From the NCBI GenBank assembly GCA_035542475.1, contig DATKLL010000142.1, forward strand, positions 1 to 27,240: a stretch of DNA of 27,240 bases, written 5' to 3'. A program made the translations under genes and the position numbers. Under the pieces are notes generated by a model. That model made no database searches. It saw nothing but the letters and a program-made list of their open reading frames with translations, and had not been told where the DNA came from. Positions 1 to 8,181 of this stretch are shown here, piece after piece. The first letter of the stretch is position 1. Every line of letters begins with the position of its first letter. This DNA is from DATKLL01 sp035542475 (lineage in GTDB: Bacteria; Desulfobacterota; Syntrophia; Syntrophales; UBA2185).

Positions 1-2136
1 GATTTCTCTTGCCCCAAACTCCGGGGAATAGCCTTTGCTGGCCAGCCATTCATAGCAACTGTCGGTAGTCTGCAGGGACACGTTTTTCTCCCGCAGCTGA
101 TCTGAGAATTCATTGATCGCCTTCTTGACGATCATCAGAACTACCTCATGGGTCAAGCCGTTGAAATTGACAACCCCATCGAGGCGATTTCTGAACTCAG
201 GAGAGAAAATCCGTTCCACTGCCGTGTATACGGCATCCTGATTAATGCTCTTGGCCTCGAAGCCGATAATCTGCTTGCCGATCTCCCGCGCGCCTGCATT
301 CGACGTCATCAGGATAACGACATTGCGAAAATCAGCTTTCCTCCCGTTGTTGTCCGTAAGTGTCGCGTAGTCCATCACCTGGAGCAAAGTGTTGAAGATA
401 TCGGCATGCGCCTTCTCGATCTCATCAAGGAGCAATACAGAATGAGGATTTTTTCTTATAGCTTCGGTAAGCAGCCCGCCTTCTTCATAACCCACATAGC
501 CCGGCGGAGCCCCTACAAATTTGGCCACCGTGTGCTTTTCCTGATACTCACTCATGTCATAGCGGTTGAGAGGCACCCCGAGAGTTGCCGCAAGCTGGCG
601 AGCCAGCTCAGTTTTGCCGACTCCCGTCGGTCCCACAAACAGGAGAGAAACAACGGGTTTATTAGGTTCACGGAACCCAACCCGTGAACGCTTGATGGCA
701 TCCACGACCAACTCGATTGCATGATCTTGTCCGAAAATTTTACTCTTAAGACTCGTCTCCAGCTCCTTCAGCTTGTCAAGCTCAGAGGAGGAAACGCTCT
801 TCTCAGGGATGCGGGCAATCTTCGCGACGACCGATTCTATGTCGCCGAGACCAACTATCTTTATCACGCCTTCATCGGCATCTTTCATATTAGCAAGAGC
901 GCCGGCTTCATCGATCACATCGATTGCCTTGTCCGGCAGCCTCCGGTCATTTATATATTTGTCGGATAGTTCCGCAGCCGCATTGACGGCCTCTTCGGTA
1001 TACGACACACGATGATATTCTTCGTATTTGCTCTTTATGCCCTGCAGTATCTTTATGGTTTCCTCCGTCGACGGCTCAGGTACCTCTATTTTCTGGAACC
1101 TGCGGGAAAGGGCCCCATCCTTCTCAAAATATTTGCGGTATTCATCGTAAGTTGTGGAACCGATGCACCGCAGCTTTCCCGAAGCCAGCGCGGGTTTCAG
1201 GATATTGGATGCGTCGAGCGAACCTCCTGAAACAGCACCTGCGCCGACAATATTATGGATCTCATCGATAAAGAGTATTACCTTCTCCTGTCTCTGAAGC
1301 TCGGCGATCACCCGCTTCATACGCTCTTCAAAGTCGCCGCGGAATCTGGTACCGGCTATGATCGCACCCATATCAAGGGCGTATATCTTCGAGCCTTTCA
1401 GGCGTTTCGGAACCTTTCCATTGGCTATGAGCTGCGCGAGTCCCTCAGTGATAGCCGTTTTTCCTACCCCCGGTTCACCAACATGGACAGGGTTATTCTT
1501 GAATCGACGGCACAGCACCTGGATGGTTCGCTCAAGGATATCCTCCCTGTCAATCAGGGGATCTATATCTCCTGCCTTTGCCTTGGCTGTCAGCTCAGTC
1601 GTAAATGACCTGAGTACCTTGTTCTGCTCTGAATCCTTTTCCCTCGCCTCCTGCTCAGGTTCACTTTCTTCCCGTTTCCTGCCAGGTTTCTGCACTTCTG
1701 TCGTCTCAGGAATTACAGGGACCCCATGAGAAATGTAATTAAGCAGAGAAAGCCTGGTTACACCTTCTTTTCTAAGAAAGAACGAGGCGTAGGATTCTCT
1801 TTCATCAAAAATTGAAACAAGAACATCCCCTAATTCTACAATGTCCTTCTGGGCAGACGTCGTGTGCCAGACAGCCCTTTCCAGTATATTCTGGAACCCC
1901 AGTGACTGGACGGACTGAGCGCCTTCAACAACCGGACTGCTTTCCCGTAGATGCTTCGATAATACCCTTTTTAAGTGCTCCGGATCTCCGCCGCATTTTT
2001 GAACGATATCAGCTCCGTCTTCAAAGAAAAGAGCGGCATACAACAGGTGTTCAGGCGTTACAAACTCATGGGATCGCGTATTAGCCTCAGCATACGCAGC
2101 CATGATTACTTGATTTAAACTTTCACTTATCTTCAC
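1..2136 (-). CDS. clpA: ATP-dependent Clp protease ATP-binding subunit ClpA (partial, 3' end outside window)
   Basis: ClpA is the AAA+ unfoldase that feeds substrates to ClpP in the cytoplasm, partly through the ClpS adaptor. Reading the minus strand gives one uninterrupted frame of 712 codons. The N-domain comes first. AAA module D1 has Walker A GEPGVGKT (residues 220-227) and Walker B ILFIDEIH. D2 has Walker A GPTGVGKT (502-509), Walker B VLLLDEIEKA and an IGF tripeptide (624-626) matching the ClpP-docking loop. I chose the GTG at 2136 because AGGGA lies six bases upstream and the residues after it (ISESLNQ...) align with the E. coli ClpA N-terminus; an internal ATG at 2103 would cut the first helix. 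E. coli ClpA is about 758 residues, so roughly 45 C-terminal residues lie beyond the window. It starts 16 bp after clpS ends, so the two are probably cotranscribed. The IGF loop and the clpS neighbour favour ClpA over ClpB or ClpC. Confidence 0.97.
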   Translation of the reverse strand, partial: MKISESLNQVIMAAYAEANTRSHEFVTPEHLLYAALFFEDGADIVQKCGGDPEHLKRVLSKHLRESSPVVEGAQSVQSLGFQNILERAVWHTTSAQKDIVELGDVLVSIFDERESYASFFLRKEGVTRLSLLNYISHGVPVIPETTEVQKPGRKREESEPEQEAREKDSEQNKVLRSFTTELTAKAKAGDIDPLIDREDILERTIQVLCRRFKNNPVHVGEPGVGKTAITEGLAQLIANGKVPKRLKGSKIYALDMGAIIAGTRFRGDFEERMKRVIAELQRQEKVILFIDEIHNIVGAGAVSGGSLDASNILKPALASGKLRCIGSTTYDEYRKYFEKDGALSRRFQKIEVPEPSTEETIKILQGIKSKYEEYHRVSYTEEAVNAAAELSDKYINDRRLPDKAIDVIDEAGALANMKDADEGVIKIVGLGDIESVVAKIARIPEKSVSSSELDKLKELETSLKSKIFGQDHAIELVVDAIKRSRVGFREPNKPVVSLLFVGPTGVGKTELARQLAATLGVPLNRYDMSEYQEKHTVAKFVGAPPGYVGYEEGGLLTEAIRKNPHSVLLLDEIEKAHADIFNTLLQVMDYATLTDNNGRKADFRNVVILMTSNAGAREIGKQIIGFEAKSINQDAVYTAVERIFSPEFRNRLDGVVNFNGLTHEVVLMIVKKAINEFSDQLREKNVSLQTTDSCYEWLASKGYSPEFGAREI

Positions 2137-2152
2137 AATATTTCCCTGATAA

Positions 2153-2476
2153 TCAGGCCTCCTCTAATGAACATTTCAGAGGGAATTCTCTTCGCTTTGC
2201 CATGGTGTGGACCAGGGTTACCTTGGTGGAGGCGATATCATATGTATACACCCCGCACATACCGGCCCCCTTTTTATGGACATCAAGCATGATCTTTGTG
2301 GCTTCCGCCGCGGGCTTGTGAAACACGAGCATGAGGACTTCTACCACAAAATCCATCGTGGTATAGTGATCATTATGAAGTATGACCCGATACATCTTTG
2401 GCTCTTGAAGAACAGTGTCGGGGTCTAACTTGATGTCTCGGTCATCTATTGAATCAGGATTGCGATCCTGCGGCAT
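2153..2476 (-). CDS. clpS: ATP-dependent Clp protease adaptor ClpS
   Basis: ClpS recognises N-degron substrates and hands them to ClpA. The 107-residue product has the usual length: a variable acidic N-terminal tail of about 27 residues, then the conserved ClpS core. Residues of the amino-terminal-binding pocket can be placed by comparison with E. coli ClpS: N35, D36, M41 (gatekeeper) and H67 (in DVHKKG). The core also contains the CGVYT segment and ends ...FPLKCSLEEA, like E. coli ...HPLLCTLEKA. The ATG is preceded by AGAGGG at good spacing. The stop is 16 bp upstream of the clpA GTG, so the order clpS-clpA on one transcript is the classic proteobacterial arrangement. Position 37 is His where E. 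coli has Asp (NDD to NDH); I regard this as ordinary family variation. Confidence 0.97.
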   Translation of the reverse strand: MPQDRNPDSIDDRDIKLDPDTVLQEPKMYRVILHNDHYTTMDFVVEVLMLVFHKPAAEATKIMLDVHKKGAGMCGVYTYDIASTKVTLVHTMAKRREFPLKCSLEEA

Positions 2477-2733
2477 GTCATCCCTCTTTTATGATGAAAA
2501 GCAAATTACGGTTGATAATGCTGCCGTAATTGCCTTTAAAATTTCATTTGAGCATAAGCGGCGGTTAAGTTCTTCTGTGATCTACATCCTACAGAAAAAC
2601 TTAATGATCATATACTTATATCGGCTACATCAGCAATAATCTTTTACTATTTTTTATACCTTAATATAAGACAAGGAGGACAGTCTGTCAATGGGGTTAT
2701 TAAAGGCTCAAGAAATGAAGTGGAATCAAATAT

Positions 2734-2894
2734 GACGACCTCCTAAAAAGTCCCCCTGCCTTCGCAGGGGCAGGCTCCTGCTGCGCTGCGCTGCATCCCT
2801 CCCTTCGACAACGCTCAGGACAGGCTTATATACTGTTATGGTAAGCTTGTCGAACCATGTGCGCCTTGCCTCTGGAGCTTTTTATAAGATCGTC
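2734..2894. repeat. MITE/REP-like element with imperfect terminal inverted repeats
   Basis: The 519-bp gap 2477-2995 has no convincing gene, but its middle is structured. The ends 2734-2750 (gacgacctcctaaaaag) and 2878-2894 (ctttttataagatcgtc) are inverted copies matching at 14 of 17 positions. Inside are a perfect 7-bp hairpin with a CTTC loop (2753-2759 with 2764-2770) and an inverted pair TTCGACAA (2804-2811) / TTGTCGAA (2847-2854). The interior is also GC-richer than its surroundings. No coding frame is evident. This fits a short non-autonomous mobile or dispersed repetitive element. The flanking target duplication is unclear. The rest of the gap (2477-2733 and 2895-2940) shows nothing I can name. 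Confidence 0.55.
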
Positions 2895-2940
2895 TAAAAT
2901 TTTCTGTTTTGTGAATTTTTACGAGTTTATCAAATACATT

Positions 2941-2960
2941 GAGGGGCCGTTCGGCCCCTC
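2941..2960 (-). terminator. Hairpin terminator downstream of the dodecin-like gene
   Basis: GAGGGGCC (2941-2948) and GGCCCCTC (2953-2960) form a perfect 8-bp GC-rich stem with a 4-base loop, 35 bp after the stop of the minus-strand dodecin-like gene. The following bases on the minus strand (AATGTATTTG) form only a weak U-tract, so termination is likely but not certain. On the plus strand it is followed by tcagtttaaatattatttt. Confidence 0.65.
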
Positions 2961-2995
2961 TCAGTTTAAATATTATTTTACATAGAAAAAACTGG

Positions 2996-3202
2996 TTACG
3001 CATCTTTATACTTGAATGAGATATTGAGCCTTACCCTGTAAGACGTTATCTTCCCTTCTTCAACAGTAACGTCCTGTTTTACAACTTCTGCAACCCTTAA
3101 ATCATCAAGCGTTTTTAAAGCGGTTTTCAATGCGGTTTGGGCTGCATCTTCCCACGATTTGGGACTTGTTCCGACAATTTCAATGATTTTATATACCGAC
3201 AT
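2996..3202 (-). CDS. Dodecin family protein lacking the usual flavin-contact residues
   Basis: Dodecins are ~65-75-residue proteins that assemble into hollow dodecamers and, in characterised members, store flavins. This 68-residue protein has the family opening VYKIIEIVGTS, a helix with SWEDAA, and the closing strands ending in SFKY. Aligning by eye with the Halobacterium and Thermus dodecins (…WAEV…, …DWFEV…), the stacking tryptophan position is V37 (RVAEV), and the flavin-contacting glutamine (YQ) is R56 (YRVRL). The fold call is strong, but flavin binding in the known mode is doubtful. The start ATG has an excellent AAGGAGG ribosome site. The gene stands alone, is followed by a hairpin, and is separated from the divergent glycosyltransferase operon by 236 bp. 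Confidence 0.9.
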   Translation of the reverse strand: MSVYKIIEIVGTSPKSWEDAAQTALKTALKTLDDLRVAEVVKQDVTVEEGKITSYRVRLNISFKYKDA

Positions 3203-3438
3203 AGTATTCCCCCTCCTTTCGCTTAACAGTGTTTAATGTATTAAACTCACCTTAAAGAAGAATAGCACAATGAAACTATCTGTCAAGGAAGTTATAAAAG
3301 TATCATTTTTGAAATATTTTCTATTACTTAAGTGTTCAAGGAATCAATAAAAACTTTATCTTTGTATCCTTCAATTTATATGTTAAAAAATAAAAATATT
3401 ATGAACTACGCAATAAAGACATCTTGGGGAAACTACTG

Positions 3439-4920
3439 ATGAACAAGTCGACTGTGGTGCTTCCATTCAGCTCACAACCAGGTTTTGACAAGGCGCTTCA
3501 ACCTCTGATTCAATCTCCGTTTATTGAAAAAGTGATCGTTCTTGGCGACTCTGCATTCAAGCCGTCATGGCCGAAGTGTGAAGGCATGAGAGCTACATCC
3601 ATTAATTCAGGCAAAGTATTAAATAAGATTGTCAAAAAGATCAAAACTGATTATCTGCTCATCATCACTCATGTCGAGGAAATCCAAATTACAGAAGGCA
3701 GCCTGGAATATTTTATAGATACAGCAGAATCGACGGCTGCAGGCATGGTTTATTCCGACTATCTGGAGGGGAAAGACAAGGAAATAATAAAACATCCGCT
3801 GAATGACTACCAGCCTGGAAGTATCCGTGACGGATTTGACTTCGGCGATTTGATCCTATTTTCTGTCCCTGCTGTAAACGACGCACTAAGAAAATACGGC
3901 GCTATTCCGGAAGTAGAATACGCCGGTTTATACGCTCTGCGGTTGAAGGTTTCTATCGACCATAAGATTGTTCATATTCGGGATTTTCTCTACACGAGGC
4001 TGGCAACGGACGGTAAAATTGATGAAAAGGAACCATTGCGTGAGAAGCTGTTTGATTATGTCCACCCCCTCAATCAAACCGTGCAAAAAGAGATGGAGAA
4101 GGTTGCCACGCAGCATTTAAAAAACATCGGCGCCTACCTTGGGCCTAAGTTCAATAAGGTACCCGCCCCGGAGCACAAATTCCCAGTCGAGGCAAGTGTG
4201 GTAATCCCAGTGCTCAATCGTGCACGAACTATTTCTAACGCGATACAAAGCGCCCTGTCGCAGGAGACAGACTTTCATTTCAATGTGATTGTTGTTGACA
4301 ATCATTCCACCAATGGTACTACAGCAATCCTGGCAGACATGGCCAAGCGCTACCCAACTGTGAAGCATATTATCCCGGCACGAGTTGATCTCAGCATAGG
4401 AGGGTGCTGGAACGAGGCGGTCTTTTCAGAATTCTGCGGCCGCTATGCCGTTCAGTTAGATTCGGATGACCTGTACAGCAGCACGGAAACGCTGCAGAAG
4501 ATCATCAACGTGTTTAGAAAAGGCGACTTTGCCATGGTCATCGGGTCTTACACCCTTGTAAATGAGCGGCTGGAGGAAATCCCTCCCGGTCTGATCGATC
4601 ACAGGGAATGGACCGACAAAAACGGACGCAATAACGCCCTGCGTATAAACGGGCTTGGGGCTCCGCGCGCCTTTGAGACGGATCTTCTACGTAAAATCGG
4701 TTTCCTGAATGTCGGTTACGGAGAGGACTACGCGATGGCCCTGCGCTTATCGAGGCAATACCAGATAGGCAGAATTTATGAAAGCATCTATCTTTGCCGG
4801 CGGTGGGGAGGCAATACGGACGCGTTTTTGTCTATTGAGCAAAGCAACCGCAATGACGCATTCAAAGATGAAATCCGTACTCTCGAAATCAGGGCACGTC
4901 AAGAGATGACGGCTAAATGA
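3439..4920 (+). CDS. Glycosyltransferase, family 2, with a second degenerate GT-A-like domain
   Basis: This probably transfers a sugar from a nucleotide sugar to an envelope glycan or similar acceptor. The C-terminal half (residues ~251-460) is a typical GT2/GT-A domain: it begins SVVIPVLNRA, has VDNHS, the metal-binding DSDD (341-344) and a GED motif (428-430). The N-terminal half (~1-200) also starts with a GT-A-like strand (TVVLPFSS) and has matching spacing, but where the DXD should sit it reads THVEEI, so it is likely non-catalytic. I prefer the ATG at 3439, which has GGGGA upstream; an in-frame TTG at 3424 would add five residues. No signal peptide or membrane segment is visible. The DUF4922 gene starts 10 bp after the stop, so this is the first gene of a three-gene operon. 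Substrate and acceptor cannot be read from the sequence. Confidence 0.85.
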   Translation: MNKSTVVLPFSSQPGFDKALQPLIQSPFIEKVIVLGDSAFKPSWPKCEGMRATSINSGKVLNKIVKKIKTDYLLIITHVEEIQITEGSLEYFIDTAESTAAGMVYSDYLEGKDKEIIKHPLNDYQPGSIRDGFDFGDLILFSVPAVNDALRKYGAIPEVEYAGLYALRLKVSIDHKIVHIRDFLYTRLATDGKIDEKEPLREKLFDYVHPLNQTVQKEMEKVATQHLKNIGAYLGPKFNKVPAPEHKFPVEASVVIPVLNRARTISNAIQSALSQETDFHFNVIVVDNHSTNGTTAILADMAKRYPTVKHIIPARVDLSIGGCWNEAVFSEFCGRYAVQLDSDDLYSSTETLQKIINVFRKGDFAMVIGSYTLVNERLEEIPPGLIDHREWTDKNGRNNALRINGLGAPRAFETDLLRKIGFLNVGYGEDYAMALRLSRQYQIGRIYESIYLCRRWGGNTDAFLSIEQSNRNDAFKDEIRTLEIRARQEMTAK

Positions 4921-4930
4921 GGAACTGCTG

Positions 4931-5929
4931 ATGGATACACCACTGGAACGAAGAACTTTTATGTCATTCCACGGAAATGGTCATGAGCCGGCACTGTCTG
5001 CTCAATGCATTAATCTTCTGGAAAAACAAAAAGCCTCATGGCCTGATCTTTCGCTTGGATATGCGGCCCTGGATAAAGTGCGTGTAAAGGAGCTGCGATG
5101 CAATGGATATTCGGTAAGGCTACATCATAATCCGGCACGCATGAAAAGCACTACTGCGCCGGTTGATCAAAAATCCATCAATAAAAGACCCTGCTTCCTT
5201 TGCCTCGAAAACCTTCCCGGAGAACAGCAAGGCGTCGTATACCGGCAGGATTTTATCGTGCTCTGCAACCCTTTTCCCATCACGTCTAAACATTATACTA
5301 TTTCCCATGTCAAACATATTCCCCAGTCATTCGACGGTTTCATAACGGCATTTCTGATGATGGCAAAAGATTTTCAGGGGGAATTCAACATATTTTACAA
5401 TGGACCGGGAAGCGGGGCTTCCGCGCCGGACCACCTGCATTTTCAGGCTGCTCCTGCGGGAATTTTGCCGGTTGAAAAAGATATTCAGGACAACGTCAAA
5501 CGGATTTTCAAAAAATGTACGGACAGCACCTCTCTTTCCAAAGTAAAGGATGTAGGACGGGGAATCATCATTATTGAAGGGAAAAATCATGATGCCGTCG
5601 GCGCCGCTCTGTCGAACGTTATATCTGCCATGGAAATTGTACTATCGTCACCCGGTGAACCGGGGATGAATCTGCTTTGCTCATATAAAGAAAACACATG
5701 GCAGACAGCGATTTTCCCCCGCCGAAAGCATCGTCCTGCTGTTTATTTCTTGCCTGGTGATGAACGGATTTTGATTTCGCCGGGGCTCGTTGAAATGGGA
5801 GGTATCGTCGTAACCCCGATAGAAAAAGATTTTAACATCGTTGACCATGAGCTCGTTCAGGATATTTACAAAGAAGTTTCCGTGGACGATGAAACCGTTG
5901 AAAAAGTACTTGAGGTCGCATTCCCTTGA
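4931..5929 (+). CDS. DUF4922 protein, HIT/GalT-like putative nucleotidyl transferase or phosphorylase
   Basis: The 332-residue protein carries HLHFQ at 168-172, the HxHxQ signature of the GalT/Ap4A-phosphorylase branch of the histidine-triad superfamily. In those enzymes the middle His attacks a nucleotide phosphate. A CFLC pair (C88, C91) could hold a structural zinc, as in GalT-like enzymes, and GPGSGASAPDH precedes the active site. The family is catalogued as DUF4922. A nucleotide-sugar or dinucleotide phosphorylase/transferase role is an inference from the motif and from the glycosyltransferase 10 bp upstream. The ATG at 4931 has GAGGAA close upstream; a second in-frame ATG at residue 11 is possible. 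Its stop codon overlaps the start of the next gene, indicating translational coupling. Confidence 0.8.
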   Translation: MDTPLERRTFMSFHGNGHEPALSAQCINLLEKQKASWPDLSLGYAALDKVRVKELRCNGYSVRLHHNPARMKSTTAPVDQKSINKRPCFLCLENLPGEQQGVVYRQDFIVLCNPFPITSKHYTISHVKHIPQSFDGFITAFLMMAKDFQGEFNIFYNGPGSGASAPDHLHFQAAPAGILPVEKDIQDNVKRIFKKCTDSTSLSKVKDVGRGIIIIEGKNHDAVGAALSNVISAMEIVLSSPGEPGMNLLCSYKENTWQTAIFPRRKHRPAVYFLPGDERILISPGLVEMGGIVVTPIEKDFNIVDHELVQDIYKEVSVDDETVEKVLEVAFP

Positions 5930-6501
5930 GCCCTGCCGACATCATCCCCATAATCGACAGTAAGATGACCTTTGATGAAGCAATTGCGGGCACAAAAGCG
6001 CCGAAGGATATAATCGATTCTTTACGCCTCATAGACGTACGCTACTTTGCTTTTGACGGGCGGCTGCACCAGGGACAGCTTGTAGTCCACAGTGTTGTGG
6101 AAAAGGATGTCATCGAGATTTTCCAACTGATCGAACAATTAAGATTTTCTGTCGCCAGAGTCTTACCGATTGTGAAGTACGGCTGGTCGGATGATAAGTC
6201 CATGGCGGATAACAATACATCCGCTTTTAACTACCGCTTCGTTATGGGTACGGAAAGGTTTTCGCACCATGCGTATGGAAGGGCTGTGGATATCAACCCG
6301 TATCTAAACCCCGTCATAGATGAAAGCGGTCACATCGATCCCCCGGGCGCGACCTACCTTCCGGACAGACCGGGAACTCTTTTCGAGTCACACCCTGTAG
6401 TCCGGGAATTCATGAGTCGGGGATGGCGTTGGGGAGGAAAGTTCAGCTCATCAGTCGATCATCACCACTTCGACAAACCTAACCAACCCGTCCGATCATG
6501 A
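5926..6501 (+). CDS. M15-family D-Ala-D-Ala carboxypeptidase/L-Ala-D-Glu endopeptidase-like protein
   Basis: This is a zinc peptidase that trims peptidoglycan stem peptides. The metal-binding motif SxHxxGxAxD is complete (S113, H115, G118, A120, D122), and the C-terminal WRWGG ... DHHHF block (~167-182) provides the remaining zinc ligand and catalytic region. The frame opens with a TTG at 5926 that overlaps the preceding stop (TTGA), a typical coupled start. An ATG at 5965 (residue 14) is the alternative and lacks a clear ribosome site. No signal peptide is seen with either start, which is odd for an enzyme acting on mature wall; it may be exported another way or act on recycled muropeptides. 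The last 23 bp overlap the convergent DUF1460 gene. Confidence 0.87.
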   Translation: MSPADIIPIIDSKMTFDEAIAGTKAPKDIIDSLRLIDVRYFAFDGRLHQGQLVVHSVVEKDVIEIFQLIEQLRFSVARVLPIVKYGWSDDKSMADNNTSAFNYRFVMGTERFSHHAYGRAVDINPYLNPVIDESGHIDPPGATYLPDRPGTLFESHPVVREFMSRGWRWGGKFSSSVDHHHFDKPNQPVRS

Positions 6502-7264
6502 TCCCGGTCATGGTTTTATGTTTGGAAAGGTATAGATACAGTGTATCATCAGAAATGACGACCTTCTTCACAGCTTCCGACGCGTGCAAAAGATGAACCC
6601 TTCCCCTGACGCTGACAGCAAGACCAACATGTGACACATCCAATCCTTCGATACTGGTTGCAGCGGCAATTATATCTCCGTCTTCTATTATTGCATTCTC
6701 GGACTGCTTTAGCTCAGCTTTTGGGATATGATACATGGTGCGCCCGGACAGGCTTTTTTCGACAGCCCCCATCTTACGGTATGCTTGATCGTCATCCAAC
6801 CCGGGATAATCTGCTCGGTGCGTGGTCATAAAATTGATTTCTTTAAGAATGGGTTTCCCTCCAATTTCAGCTGTGACATCTTTCACAATACCCTTCTCTT
6901 TATTGTCGCGGAGCCAATCGGAAAAATAGTGAAGCCGTGAGGGATACCCTTTTAATGCACCCTTGCGATACCGGATCTTCTCCAGCGCGGCGCCATATTC
7001 CTCAAAGGTAACCTTCCCTTCCCTGATCTGCCTTGCCAGCACCACGACATTTTCCACAAAGGTGAAGCAGTCAAATTCCCGCAAGTTTATGACTAATGTC
7101 TCCTCTCCGCCTGTTTCAAGTGTATTAGCGATATAGGGTAAGCCCAGAAAATACTTTCCCACATTCAGCATCAACTCACCAATCTTTTTAACCGTTCCCC
7201 AGTTGTGTTGAGCGGACGCCATCAGATCATTATAAGTCTTTTGATCATCAGACCGGTAAATCAC
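6479..7264 (-). CDS. DUF1460 N-acetylmuramoyl-L-alanine amidase-like protein
   Basis: DUF1460 proteins are NlpC/P60-related cysteine hydrolases, with known structures from Bacteroides, thought to cut muropeptides. The nucleophile is C66 in REFDCFTFVE and the likely base is H212 in DVSHVGLAV, followed by the conserved VHLLHAS strand. The length of 261 residues is typical. The start is a GTG at 7264, overlapping by 4 bp (GTGA) the stop of the upstream metallophosphoesterase, so the two are translated together. No leader peptide is visible. It sits opposite an M15 peptidase, so two cell-wall hydrolases meet tail to tail with a 23-bp overlap. That suggests a shared peptidoglycan turnover theme, though substrate specificity cannot be read here. 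Confidence 0.85.
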   Translation of the reverse strand: MIYRSDDQKTYNDLMASAQHNWGTVKKIGELMLNVGKYFLGLPYIANTLETGGEETLVINLREFDCFTFVENVVVLARQIREGKVTFEEYGAALEKIRYRKGALKGYPSRLHYFSDWLRDNKEKGIVKDVTAEIGGKPILKEINFMTTHRADYPGLDDDQAYRKMGAVEKSLSGRTMYHIPKAELKQSENAIIEDGDIIAAATSIEGLDVSHVGLAVSVRGRVHLLHASEAVKKVVISDDTLYLYLSKHKTMTGIMIGRVG

Positions 7265-8112
7265 AACCGAACCTCCGTGCCGTTCAATTTTATCGACTGA
7301 ACCGAGCCATCTCCGGCGACAACCAGCGTAAGAAATTTTTTCTCGTCGTATGTGGAGCCGGGATTGACCGAAACCAGATGATTTTTTTTAACCACTTTCT
7401 GGTCGTGTGTATGGCCGCAAATGTGGCATCTCACTTTCGGATGCCGCAGCAGCATGTCTCCTAGTCTGGAGCTCCCCATAAAGGCATTGCAGAAATTCCA
7501 CCCCGGGAAATCTTCTCTTGCGGTCAGCATTTCCATAAATCCGGTGTGATGGGTAACGGCAACGATCTGATCCACCTTGGATTCGAGTTTCCGGATATCT
7601 GCCTCCAGCTTTTCTATAAGCTCATTGGTATACTCACTGTCCGTTTTGCCCAGCCTGACGAAATGAAGATCGTTCCAGATAATATGCCCCCTGAATATCT
7701 TTTTCTCGTATGACGAGCGCGGGGGCACTTCTGCCGGGGCAAAGGAATAATCGTACCAGGAACAGTTGCCCGCGAAGCCGACGCCGTCAATAATCTCCGG
7801 TTTTTCATCCAGCAGTTTAAATCCACAGTTTTTGATTCTGGCCTTCAGAAGTTCGAGATGTTTGAACGATTCTCCCTCAGGGCTCCAGTAGTCGTGGTTT
7901 CCGAAAACCATGAGCCGCACAGGTGAAACCGCTTTAAAAGAATCCAGACACGTCTCCAGCTTTGCGTGACCGAGTCCCACGGTGTCACCTGCCAGCACCA
8001 GAACATCAGGTTTTTCGCTTTCCAGACCTTCTATAAAACGAAGGAATGCCTCGTACTCTTTCTGATCCCGTATTAAGTCATAATGGATATCCCCTGTTGC
8101 CGCAATTTTCAT
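7261..8112 (-). CDS. Calcineurin-like metallophosphoesterase
   Basis: All dimetal phosphoesterase motifs are present in order: GDIH (D8, H10), AGDTV (D43), GNHDYW (N72, H73), VTHH (H188-H189) and GHTH (H234, H236). The 283 residues show no signal peptide or membrane segment, so a cytoplasmic enzyme is expected. The substrate is not deducible; relatives hydrolyse nucleotides, phosphodiesters or protein phosphates. It is the upstream partner of the DUF1460 gene (4-bp overlap). The K+-channel-like gene ends 69 bp upstream on the same strand, so all three may form one transcript. Confidence 0.9.
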   Translation of the reverse strand: MKIAATGDIHYDLIRDQKEYEAFLRFIEGLESEKPDVLVLAGDTVGLGHAKLETCLDSFKAVSPVRLMVFGNHDYWSPEGESFKHLELLKARIKNCGFKLLDEKPEIIDGVGFAGNCSWYDYSFAPAEVPPRSSYEKKIFRGHIIWNDLHFVRLGKTDSEYTNELIEKLEADIRKLESKVDQIVAVTHHTGFMEMLTAREDFPGWNFCNAFMGSSRLGDMLLRHPKVRCHICGHTHDQKVVKKNHLVSVNPGSTYDEKKFLTLVVAGDGSVQSIKLNGTEVRL

Positions 8113-8181
8113 AGTCTGTAAAAATATTCCATGTCTGAGATTCGTCCGAGCTTTACAATTCTGATTCGCTTCACGATGAAT

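Noticed and set aside
148..2084. Several plus-strand open frames of 70-180 codons
   Set aside because: They lie opposite an uninterrupted ClpA frame with both AAA modules and have no ribosome sites or protein-like motifs.
2415..2639. Plus-strand 74-codon frame across the clpS start
   Set aside because: It overlaps clpS and its leader in antisense, with no Shine-Dalgarno site and no recognisable motif.
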